Below are positions 34,858 through 45,071 of a stretch of DNA of 64,000 nt, one piece after another. Origin of the DNA: Protonemura montana (lineage: Eukaryota > Arthropoda > Insecta > Plecoptera > Nemouridae); contig OX387603.1 in the NCBI GenBank assembly GCA_947568835.1, positions 27,676,651 through 27,740,650 on the forward strand. The letters run 5' to 3'. The notes below the pieces were generated by a model that saw nothing but the letters and a program-made list of their open reading frames with translations, was not told the DNA's origin and did no database searches. Made by a program: the position numbers and the translations under genes. How positions within the stretch are numbered: the first letter of the stretch is position 1; each line of letters opens with the position of its first letter.

Positions 34858-35520
34858 ATTTGATTGATTATTGGTGTTTAACGACGCACTGTTTTGACAT
34901 CTGGCCATGCGGCACTGGTCTAATGGCGTCGGTGAATGAGTGGACGATGATGAGGATGAGGATGATGATGAGGATGATAATTAGAATGATGATGATGAAA
35001 CTAACCTAGCCTAGAAGGGAGGAGGGGAAACCTGGTGCCAGCACGTAGCCTACTCCTGTCGAAGAGCACCAAGGGGACCACCGGCTTAACGTCCCTTCCG
35101 AAGGACGGTACAACTCGAAAAGCAGGATTCCTCCACAAATCCATGATGTCGAGAGGTTGATAAGCAAGGCGAGTGAAGTTGCTGTACTAACTTTCATCCC
35201 TCCAACCTCTCTCCCGAACAGAACTGGTCATGTGTATGATGGTCACCCATCCAATACCTGACCCAGCGCAGTGTTGCTTAACTTTCATCCCTCCAACCTC
35301 TCTCCCGAACAGAACTGGTCATGTGTATGATGGTCACCTATCCAATACCTGACCCAGCGCAGTGTTGCTTAACTTTCATCCCTCCAACCTCTCTCCCGAA
35401 CAGAACTGGTCATGTGTATGATGGTCACCCATCCAATACCTGACTCAGCGCAGTGTTGCTTAACTGCGGTGATCTCTCGAAAACCGGTGTTTCCAACACG
35501 CCAAACCGCACGGCGGTGAT
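34858..35520 (-). mobile_element. 5S-rRNA-derived SINE, copy 3
   Basis: Reverse orientation. The tail GATTGATTATTGGTGTTTAA is at the low-coordinate end, followed by a GATGATGAGG-rich microsatellite (~34945-34995), the body, and three tandem heads (near 35233, 35325, 35418). The outermost head (35455-35510) carries the copy-1 type linker (ACCGGTGTTTCCAACACGCC), so both linker types coexist in one element. Confidence 0.8.
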
Positions 35521-35752
35521 AGTTCAATGTTACCGAATGATTGGGGGCAGGTATACCAACCAACTAAATATCCACCACTTACAGGTCTCAGCCTTATTCT
35601 TTCCACGATTGACCATCGTGATGCCTCTGCTGTACACATGTAATGGCGGCAAACACCAGGTATTAAAGAGAAGTGTCTTCCCTGATTAACGGCCCAACAG
35701 ACGACCTCTGTACATCCCCGGTTGCGCTACCTGAACACCAACTTGCAAGCTA

Positions 35753-36330
35753 TAGTCTAGGAATATCGAGCGGCTATCTCTTCAAATAGAGAAGTTAGGA
35801 TATTCGGTGTTATATAAAGCTGAAATTTTGATATTATGTGCATAACACCATGACACAACTATTGTCACAAACCCGGACAAAAAATTTTCATCGGAAGACA
35901 TTCAAAAAAATTACCAAAGTCAAAATTTCTTAAAAAATGAAAATTTCTTAAAAGTTGAATAAGTATGTCATTTTTGAATTTATAAACGTCTAGTTTCCGC
36001 AGAAGCCTAGGCATTAATACGTTATATCGATGCCGTTTTTAAAAAACATCAAAAAGTTTTTTCTAACCTATGATATGAGCCAAAAAGTAGCTAAAAAACG
36101 CAAAAAAAATATATACCACTTTTCACTTAATGCCACGGGACTAAATATTGGCCAAATGTTATAAAACGAGTTTGTAAAGATAGCTCAAATCATTGTCTAC
36201 AAGACTGCAGATCTAACTTTTTGAACACGTCAAGTTGACAACAGAGATTTTTACTTTTCCCTACGAGAGGTAACTCTTGGCGCGCTGCCAAGCGCCGATA
36301 AGCCGTGCGGCTGGCTGGCAAATAGCATGC
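35753..36330 (+). repeat. Left long terminal inverted repeat
   Basis: Inverted counterpart of 38715-39283. The inner end is at AATAGCATGC, where the two arms stop matching. Confidence 0.85.
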
Positions 36331-36371
36331 TATTGCTTGGAACGCTCTTGATACATCCATGCGTGCGTACA

Positions 36372-38120
36372 TCATTGAAGCGTTTCTTCGTCGGCATTGT
36401 CGATCATGTCACTATAGGCATTGTAGCATTCCCTATCACACCTGCATACGTCGATGCATCCAATTCCATTGCTATTGCACGTGCAAGTGGGGTTTATGCT
36501 GCAGGATTTCTTGGACTTGACTGAAATTTTGCAACGTTTCCATGGCTGTTTGACCCTCGAAATATACAGGTAAGACGAACTTTCTGCCCAGGCTCTGACA
36601 CCAGCCACTGTCTTCGGGACCTATCACCACAAATAATAAAAATAATAATAAGAAGAAGAAAAATAGAGACGACATTTAAATTCTAGTTCAAAAACCTCTG
36701 ATAGCTTTGAATATTACTTTGGCAAACTTAAGCCACATTTTTGGAAATTGCACGTGCGAGTTTACCTAAGTGCTAAATTGCCATGCAGCTCGTCGAAGGT
36801 GCTGATGAAATGCCCCTTCGCTCGGGAGTATTTTGGCAATTGAGATAGGTCGCGACACTGCTATCTTAAAACGCAGCGCATTTAGCGAGTAATGATACTG
36901 TCGGAATTTCTTGTTTGTATCGTACAATTTAACCACCAAACTTCGAGCAGTGCTCACCTTTTCCAAAATGTCTGAAAAATTGGCCAAAAGTGACAACTCG
37001 TCTCGGGTCATTTTATTCAGTTGACGCCAGATCCTGTTTTTACCGATTCCGAAAAACGTTTAAAACAGTGTCACAGCCGGACAGTGCATGGGGCTGCAGG
37101 TAAAGCGATGCTTATTGGGAGCCCAATTTTCAATGCAATTTCGTGTACAGGAATGAACCGATGTGCATAGGTGCTTTTCCCGACTGATCCCGTTTTTGCT
37201 GATATAACAGCCCAATAGAAAGAAAATCTGAGCACATGATGCCTGGGAGGTTTCCTGTGCAATAGTGGAATGAGATGGTTTGGTCTTTGCTGTTGCTAAT
37301 TAGTTTATTGTGTATTAAATACTTGTAGGTGACACGAACTTGCCACTTTAGTGTCTACACCCTCAGCAATGAGGTATTCCCTGTATTTTTCGCAAACGTT
37401 GGGAATTGGTATAATTTTCCATCTCCTCATTTTATCCGAAATAAACGCTTGTGTGTTGACAGCAGCGCGATCGTATTGTGAGACGGTTTGGACCTTTTTA
37501 CATGCCTCTATGCTGTTAGCACTCAGATATTTCGACAAACAATCTGCATGGTAGCTGGCGTTTACCTCAAAGAGGGAACCGAATGTCATTCGATTTAAAA
37601 TTACCTCGTCATTTCTCTCTTTGGTTGCTTTCAATACATTTTCCCTAAGAGACTCCGGATTCATGTCAACGAGAGAAACTTTACGTCCTGTCTTGTTTGT
37701 ATCTCTTAATTGATGGATAATGAAACGGTATATGCTCCAGTCAAACTCTGGCATTGTTGAACGCGATACCCGTTTGTTTGGGGGTGGTGTTTCACCTCTG
37801 TTTAAGTTAGGGGACTCGAGCCTACGTTTTTTGCCATGTCAACTTCCACTTCTGCAACTTCCTTGCCTTGATATTTGTAAGGAAAAATTTGATACCCTTT
37901 CTTGCTTGCTTGATTTATTGTTCTTGCAATATCATTGTCTTTTGCTTATTAGACCCTTTTCTGTTAAATTAGGAACATTCTCGCTGGTTAGGAACGCTAA
38001 CTGAAAAAAATTTCCAATACCTGTGGTGGAAATTATTTTTCTAGATTCTGTTGTGGAGGGTTCGCAGCTATCTCCTGTTTTCTCTGCTAAGTGAAAATAG
38101 TGAATAAAATTAACTGTCAT
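36372..38120 (-). pseudogene. Decayed gene of the long-TIR transposon (uncharacterised multicopy family)
   Basis: Only blocks survive, in order on the minus strand. At 37754-37305 is a 149-codon frame with FEVNASYHADCLSKYLS, a Tyr-His-x-x-Cys motif. Near 37090-37063 is HALSGCDTV followed, after a frameshift, by FFGIGK. At 37011-36766 is a frame with LNALRFKI and SEGAFHQHLRRAAWQ. At 36608-36372 is a Cys-rich block SINPTCTCNSNGIGCIDVCR resembling tesmin/CXC-type Cys clusters. From memory, this order (YHxxC, ALSGCDT, a Ser/Thr-x-x-AxxxHxxRAxxQ block, Cys-rich end) recurs in large unannotated families of cnidarian and arthropod proteins. Function is unknown; a transposition role is only inferred from the TIRs. 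Stops and at least one frameshift make this copy inactive. Confidence 0.65.
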
Positions 38121-38714
38121 GTTAACATGGATCTAGTATGAGGAAGCATGCATTACTACATACCCATCCGTATTGCTAGTTATTCCGTTTTGTAGGCGAT
38201 CTTTTCACTTGCACAAATAAACAAAATCATTGCTGAGTAACTAGTGAATTAGTGAGTAAACAAGTGAGTTTACGCGCATTTTATTTATCTTCATGCCATT
38301 TGCATTCCATATATTTGGGAGAATTTTCAGAAATTATCAATAATATTCGTCGTCCTGCTTTGAAAGTGAGTAGGAAACTAACTAGCAAGCCAGCAAACTA
38401 ACCCTGCAAGCCATCGAAACCCATGTCAAGTGGATATACCTCGACAAATCTGTTCGCAGTCTTCTTGAAAATCATTATCTCGGATTCTGTAGATCCTCAA
38501 ACCTCTGCACGTGGTTAAAACAGAGCAAGGTATGGTTGATATAAACGAATATATAACTTTTTTTTTATGTAAAAATCAAGAAACAGACCAAATTTACAGA
38601 CAAAAAACAAAAAGCCTCCAATTTTAGGTAAATAATATGAAATCAAGTGCGGACCTAACGTAGTATCAAAAAGCCTGCGCACTCAACGCTAGTATGCCAT
38701 TCAAAGCACCCTAC

Positions 38715-39283
38715 GCATGCTATTAACCAGCCAGCCGCACGGCTTATCGGCGCTTGGCAGCGCGCCAAGAGTTACCTCTCGTAGGGAAAAGCAAAAATCT
38801 CAGTTGTGAACTTGACGTGTTCAAAAAGTTAGATCTGCAGTCTTGTAGACAATGAATTGAGCTATCTTTACAAACTCGTTTAATAACATTCGGCCAATAT
38901 TTAGTCCCGTGGCATTAAGTGAAAAGTGGTATATATTTTTTTTGCGTTTTTTTAGCTACTTTTTGGCTCATGTCATAGGTTAGTAAAAACTTTTTGACGT
39001 TTTTTAAAAACGGTATCGATATAACGTATTAATGCCTAGGCTTCTGCGGAAACTAGACGTTTATAAATTCAAAAATGACATACTTATTAAACTTTTAAGT
39101 AATTTTCATTTTTTAAGAAATTTTGACTTTGATAATTTTTTTGAATGTCTTCCGATGAAAATTTTTTGTCCGGGTTTGTGACAATAGTTGTGTCATGGTT
39201 TTATGCACATAATATCAAAATTTCAGCTTTATATAACACCGAATACGGACACGCCCCTTTTTGCCGTCGATATTCCTAGACTA
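38715..39283 (-). repeat. Right long terminal inverted repeat
   Basis: Inverted counterpart of 35753-36330. It differs by scattered substitutions and small indels, which points to a fairly recent insertion. Confidence 0.85.
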
Positions 39284-40922
39284 CTAGTGCTGCCACCTGG
39301 CAAGCATAATATAACTGATTATCTTCGCCACAGCCGCTAGGATCGGACAAAAAGTAATGTTTAAACATGAAATTAACACAAACAAAAGTTGCATCTGTTT
39401 TTTTAATTTGTTTCTTAAATTCTTAAGAACAAGAGATTACAAAAAAAATGTATAAATTGTAATACTTGTGTTTGTGAATGAGTTTGTGTGTGTTCGGATT
39501 TAAATATGATATAATATCTATAAATAAAGATAAATCTGTAGTTTCTTGGTACCTATATGACCGTAGTGACGACACGCTCATGCTGTCAATAATTTAAAAC
39601 CAGTTTTGTGTCAGAAAATGCCGAAAAATGTAAAAAAATAGATTTGCAACTGTGTTTTCTCAATGTTTGGCATTTTTTTAATCCTGAAGGTAGTGTCGTA
39701 TTGCATTTTACTTTGCCGATATAATGTCATAGTTCAATTTCAATTGATAATCACATTGACACTTTGCCATAATTAGCACCAATTGGCTAAAATTGTTCTG
39801 GAAACGTTCAATGTGTCAACTTTTCCACCAATCGACCGGCCAACTGGCCCTGGGTTTTTGTTATTATTCATTATTAATTTATTTATTTACTATCGATTTA
39901 TTTATTATTAATTGGATTAATTGAAATTAAATTTTTTTGTTCCTTAGTGTATGAAATACAAAAAAAAAACTCTTATAAAATGTGCTAACATTTAAAAAAA
40001 ATAAAAAAAAAGTACGAATTTTTAATTTTTCAAATTTTGTTTATCACTGTACCAAATTGAAAAAAAAAAAAAAAAATTTTTTTTAAGTGTCTTTGTGCTT
40101 GGGTTGCAGATTCATGTGAAGTATTTTTATTTGTATTTGTATATTATTTAGTCAATAGCAGACATTGGAATGTGGAGACCACGTCAGTTTTTATATAAAC
40201 ATTTAGGTACATGAGTGATAGTCATTTCAATGGTGACAAATACATTACAGGTCAAGAGTGAAGAAAATCACCGTAATTCCAGATGTTAATCTCTTGGGGC
40301 TAGTACTCTTTCAACACCGGTAAATCTATTATTTAAAAAAGTTTGAATTTCAGAAATTGACTGTATCACATTTGTGAAATTGTTTTGCTGTAATGCTGTT
40401 TGAAATTGCTTCCTATCGTCTGGAAAAGAAGTGAGGTCTTATAAGGTCGTTGTAATTAGTACAATTGGGTTTTAAGTTTGTCAATTTCTTTTCTCGATCG
40501 TAATTATTATCTTTTATTGACAAAACATCTTTAAAATATTTGCTTGCATATTGGATTACCGCTTTTATCGCAGTGTTACCAAATATACGTACTCTATGTA
40601 ATCACTTAAAAATGTTTCTTTTGTGGCAACTTAATAGCCAAAGTAAATGTGACATATTTAACTGTGAGCCAAAATAAAATTACTTAAGTTTTTTTAAGTC
40701 TATGTACAACAAACAAAATCTTATGAGAATTACTCCGAAAACATGTAAAGGTGGCAACAGTGTAAGCTGCCGTCAGCTGCAGTGCCCTGCGTTTACAGCA
40801 GTTGCATGTCAGTTCCGATCGGGAAGTTTGGTGAATAAACTTGGAGTGCAATCTGTGGCTTTATCGGGCTTCCTGTTAGGCAATAAGTCATGAACATAGT
40901 CTGACAATTTGAATATAACACG
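39284..40922. other. MOB3 upstream region, AT-rich
   Basis: Very AT-rich, with homopolymer A/T runs (39958-40085). It should contain the MOB3 promoter and 5' UTR. No further gene is supported. Confidence 0.4.
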
Positions 40923-43900
40923 ATGGCTTTGAGTGGATTTGTGGAGTTTTTCCATAAAGGAAAGGTAGGTAACGATGTATTTTAATTTTCTCACCTAATC
41001 ATTTCACACATTCAACTCTGACCTTGCCACACAAGGTTGTGTTTGGACTAATGAATCATCAATCGGACGAGTCCTTCAATTTGCAACATCCTGTTTCTAA
41101 CGTACAACCCTCAATGATATATTCCTTATTTGCAACTAAAAAACAGAACGAAAAAACTTACACCCAAACTAGATGAGAAAAAAAAGCCTTCAACTTTCAA
41201 AACATGAAAGACAGCTATACCATAGGTTATTTTATGGCCATACCCACCACACCACTCTCCATGTCATTGGTTTACTCCAGTTTTCAATCCACCACCGATT
41301 CTAAATCCAATATTGGGATAGTTTCCTTATCTTTACGCCACACTTCCAATTACAGCCGCGTAATGCCCGTCAAACAGGCAATATTATTGCTGACTATATT
41401 CTTACTGAAAATCTTATTTAAAACTTTGCATAGATTGCAATAATCATAATTAAGATTGTATAATGAATGTCTTTCTGCCTTTTAAGACTTTTCGGCCAAA
41501 GAAGCGTTTCGAGCTGGGAACCCTGCGTTACTCGCTGCATAAGCATGCACAAGCGAGTCTTAGCTCTGGAATCAACCTGCGTTCTGTAGTTCAGCTGCCT
41601 GAAGGAGAAGATCTAAATGACTGGATTGCTGTTCACGGTAAAAATCAATTTCCAACTGGATACCGATCTATTTGATTGCAAGCTGCTTGAGGCTTAAGGA
41701 ACTGCTTGAGCCTATTTATAATTAGTTTATAGAATATGGAATACTGCTCTAGAAGAAGCTAATAGCTTATGGGAAACGGGTTGTTAGCCGCTGCACTTTG
41801 TTGAGCCAGAATCTCTGTGTGAATGGTCAGCATTAGTAGAACAGAAAATCCCAGTTGTCAAATTTAAATGGTTTGAATTGCCAGACCGGAGCTAGCTCTA
41901 GTGCTGGCCGTTCACACAAGGATTTCATCTGAAATTTGGGCAGCAGAAGCGTACAGTCTCCCAAAAGCAATCGGTTTCAACTTCACTATTCCTAATTCCA
42001 TGCTGCTAATTCCTTGCTGCTATTAGTGATCTAAAGTATGATCGTTTTTAGACGCATGTCTACTTGATGTAACATAAGCACTAGTTTTGACAAAAACTAT
42101 TTGAACTGGGTTTTGAATGCTAAGTGAATAACAACTAAATTTCCCAACATCAAGAACATCAAGTAGACATGAGTCTAAAAAAAAATCATAGTGCATCTCT
42201 ATGCGGAGAGACGTGGGAAGTTAGTAGATAGTTTGGCGAGACTCCGAGAGTAAACTATCTTAATTTTGTGTGGTTATTTTGTTATTGGAAAATTGTCAGG
42301 ACTACTCTTACCCTTTAAAATGTAATAGGTACAAGTTACAAAACGTTGGGAAACTTAGTTGTTCTTCACTTAGCATTCAAAACCCAGTTCAAATAGTTTT
42401 TGTTAGCAATCTAAATTCTTTAATTTTTCCAAACTAGTGCAGGCCAACAAACATGGGGCCAATCACTTCAAACAATTCAAAACATAGTTTTGAGAAAAGC
42501 TTTTCGTAAATCTTAACTCGATTCAAGCCAAATAAAATGTATCCCTCCAGTGGTGGACTTTTTCAACCGCATCAACCTGATCTACGGCACCGTGAACGAT
42601 TGGTGCACCCCCGCAAGTTGCCCAACCATGTCAGGCGGGCCAAAGTTCGAGTACCTCTGGGCAGACGGCGCGGCATTCCGGCGGCCAACGGCGCTACCAG
42701 CACCACGATATGTTGCGCTCCTCATGGACTGGACAGAGGCACAGATCAACGACGAGGCTTTGTTCCCAGTTTCCACCGGTAAGGTGTCCGAACTGTGATG
42801 GGGCTGTTTCTGCTGCTAGGGTTTCATCCAATACCTATTGCGATAGATCAACCTCTGTGCATCATTAATGTTGATCTACAAATATACGACCTCATCCATT
42901 GACGTGAGTTTGGCGATCCCTCGACATCTTTGAAAGTTAAAAACATTTTTAAATGAGTTTCAACAGATCAAAAGATTATGTTCCTTTGTTACTTCGCTTT
43001 AATGTTATGGTATTTTCCCCAAGGCTGAGTGGTTTTTCTTCAATGAGAAAGATTTGTGGTAAGAAGCTCTTTGCCATTTCTGTAGTTACCAGCACTTCAT
43101 AATAGCCTCTTGTCAAAATCTCTGCTGGATCTTCATCTATATCTGTCTATCACATCCTCGGCCCCCCTGAGAGATACTCTAAGAATGACTCTGCCGTACC
43201 TAGTTAAAATTATGTCCGACCATTGCAGACGTTCCGTTCCCGAAGTCGTTCATTTCTCTCTGCCGCAAGATCCTCACGCGACTTTTCCGCGTGTTTGTCC
43301 ATGTCTACATCCACCACTTTGATCGCATTGTCGTCATCGGCGCGGTGAGTTTTCTTATTTTCTTACTTCTTCTTCAGGATTGAGGAATCTTAACAGGATT
43401 GCTTCTGATGAGATAAGACACATAGAATCGCAATGTGAGTTGCATTTTAGTTGAGCAAATGGTTCCTTTTATTCTTTATGTATTTATTTTTCTATGGAAA
43501 GGAGTGGTACCAGTACCCCTACATGCTTCTTTTGGTACTTTTGATTCACCAAAAATATTTTCAATTTCTTAATGAAGAAATTTTGCTGTGGGAAACAATT
43601 TTTGCATGTTTAAACCTACTTATGTGACTTATTTATCAAACTTTTTGTCAAATGGTCAGTGAAAAGCAAACACACACAAAAAATGTTCAGTCAAATTGAA
43701 TCGATGCTTTTTTGCTATTTTCATCCAAAAAACTGTCCCATCAAAATAAAAGCAGTTAGGAAATAGATTGGCTGTTTTAAGAAACCACCAAATTATACCT
43801 AAGAATATGTTGTACATGAGCTCTTTTGTTGTAAATAAACACACATTTTTTCTTGCAAGTACTGGACTATTTACTGAACTAATAGTTTGATAACTAGAGA

Positions 43901-44082
43901 AATAAAGAAACCCTTCTTACTGATGTTTACTATTGTTTCAGGAACCTCACGTGAACACGTGCTACAAGCACTTCTACTACTTTGTTCGTGAATTTGACCT
44001 GGTCAGCAGCAAGGAGCTGGAACCCCTGAAAGAGATGACGGCTCACATCTGCAAGGACTACAACGAACACGCCGCCCACTAG
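40923..44082 (+). CDS. MOB3: MOB kinase activator 3-like, complete
   Basis: MOB-family adaptor; MOBs bind and regulate NDR/LATS or MST kinases, with MOB3 the less studied branch. Exons: 40923-40964, 41487-41637, 42551-42778, 43229-43344, 43942-44082, giving 225 aa. All phases agree. The Mob1/phocein fold spans nearly the whole protein. Zinc ligands are visible as C83 and C88 in CTPASC and the His residues in FVHVYIHH and [33 protein letters not shown] and [10 protein letters not shown] are strong MOB3 matches, while the N-terminus lacks the extended MOB1 leader. The length is close to human MOB3A-C (~217 aa). The last nine residues ([10 protein letters not shown] region) differ from vertebrates. 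Confidence 0.95.
42049..42417. repeat. Dispersed repeat with nested inverted arms in MOB3 intron 2
   Basis: The left part carries CATGTCTACTTGATGTAA, and its inverse occurs at about 42155-42175. The internal block ACTGGGTTTTGAATGCTAAG near 42110 recurs inverted at 42370-42395. It is related to 20399-20575. The layout suggests a nested or duplicated fold-back element. Confidence 0.6.
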
Positions 44083-44592
44083 AATTTGCTTCATTAGGTA
44101 CTTGATGTTGCTGCCACCAAGGACTTAGAAAATAAGTGACTTGCTCAAGCCATCAAAGCCAAGCTCAAAGCTTTGTTTATGATGGTTTATTATTTTGCAT
44201 TTATATTATTATTCTTTGAAAAATGGCCACCTTTTAATCAGGAAATTGAAACTTAGTCATGTGGCTGTCATGGCTGATACTTAAGCCGCTGAGCTACATG
44301 GTCAATGGATACGACGCTCATAAAAGAAATTTATCTGAAACAGCGAAAATACATTTGAAATTAAATCGAGACAAATTTAAATGAACTACGTAGAGCAAGC
44401 AAGTTATTTTTGCTGCAGATGAGAAAGCACTTGCAATTTGTTTGTCATGTCCATTGGCAATAGGTTCACTTACTGTCAATACAAAATACCATATGACTTG
44501 GACCTGTCATATGCAACAAACACACAATTAATGTCGGATTTAGTGAACTTTTAGCACGAAAACTACGACTAAATGTTGCAGAATTTGTGAGT

Positions 44593-45071
44593 CAGGGCTG
44601 ATTTCACCAACACCGTTTAAATCTTGCTTAATCTGCGTTTGAGGAAGGTTTTAGTTTAGGCCAAAATTGATTTTCCCCGTTCAGCCGACATTTCAAAAGA
44701 TTTGAAAGAGGATGTTTGGGTAAATACACAAAAAAGATGTAAATTTAAATTTGAATTTGTTGATTTTTCAAGAAGACTTTTGTCCTGTCACTTAAAAGAA
44801 ATTTTCTTTAGCAGCCGTCACTATTTTCTTTCTGTCCTTATCACCGTTTAATGTTTGAACCTCGAAGGATGGGGGTTCAACGTTTAAACTGACATTTGGA
44901 GGTCAAAGCAAGTAGTCCCATTTTTATTTTGTTTGTATTTCCAACACTATTTTTGGTCTAAGTTTATTGTCTCAGTTTTTTGGTTTGCTATCATCAAAAT
45001 ATAATTGTTTTAAATCAAATTACTGTGCCGGTTAAAATCACCCCTAAACGGCGTTGGTGAAATTGGCCCTG
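44593..45071. mobile_element. MITE-like interspersed element, copy 2
   Basis: The clearest copy. It starts CAGGGCTGATTTCACCAACA and ends with the inverse (TTGGTGAAATTGGCCCTG). Internal sequence is shared with 11043-11482 and 59598-60073. CAGGG ends are common in hAT-type MITEs, but no 8-bp duplication was seen here. Confidence 0.75.

Larger units (their letters stand above)
35753..39283. mobile_element. 3.5-kb DNA transposon with ~570-bp terminal inverted repeats
   Basis: The left arm (35753-36330) and right arm (38715-39283) are inverted copies over nearly their full length. Both tips read TAGTCTAGGAATATCGA. Long identical stretches include the reverse complements of AGGTAACTCTTGGCGCGCTG and GGCATTAATACGTTATATCG. 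A short patch near the tips (35770-35800 against 39243-39270) is diverged. CTA next to both tips could be a 3-bp target duplication, but the boundary is ambiguous. The interior contains one decayed minus-strand gene. No known superfamily was recognised from the ends. Confidence 0.85.
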
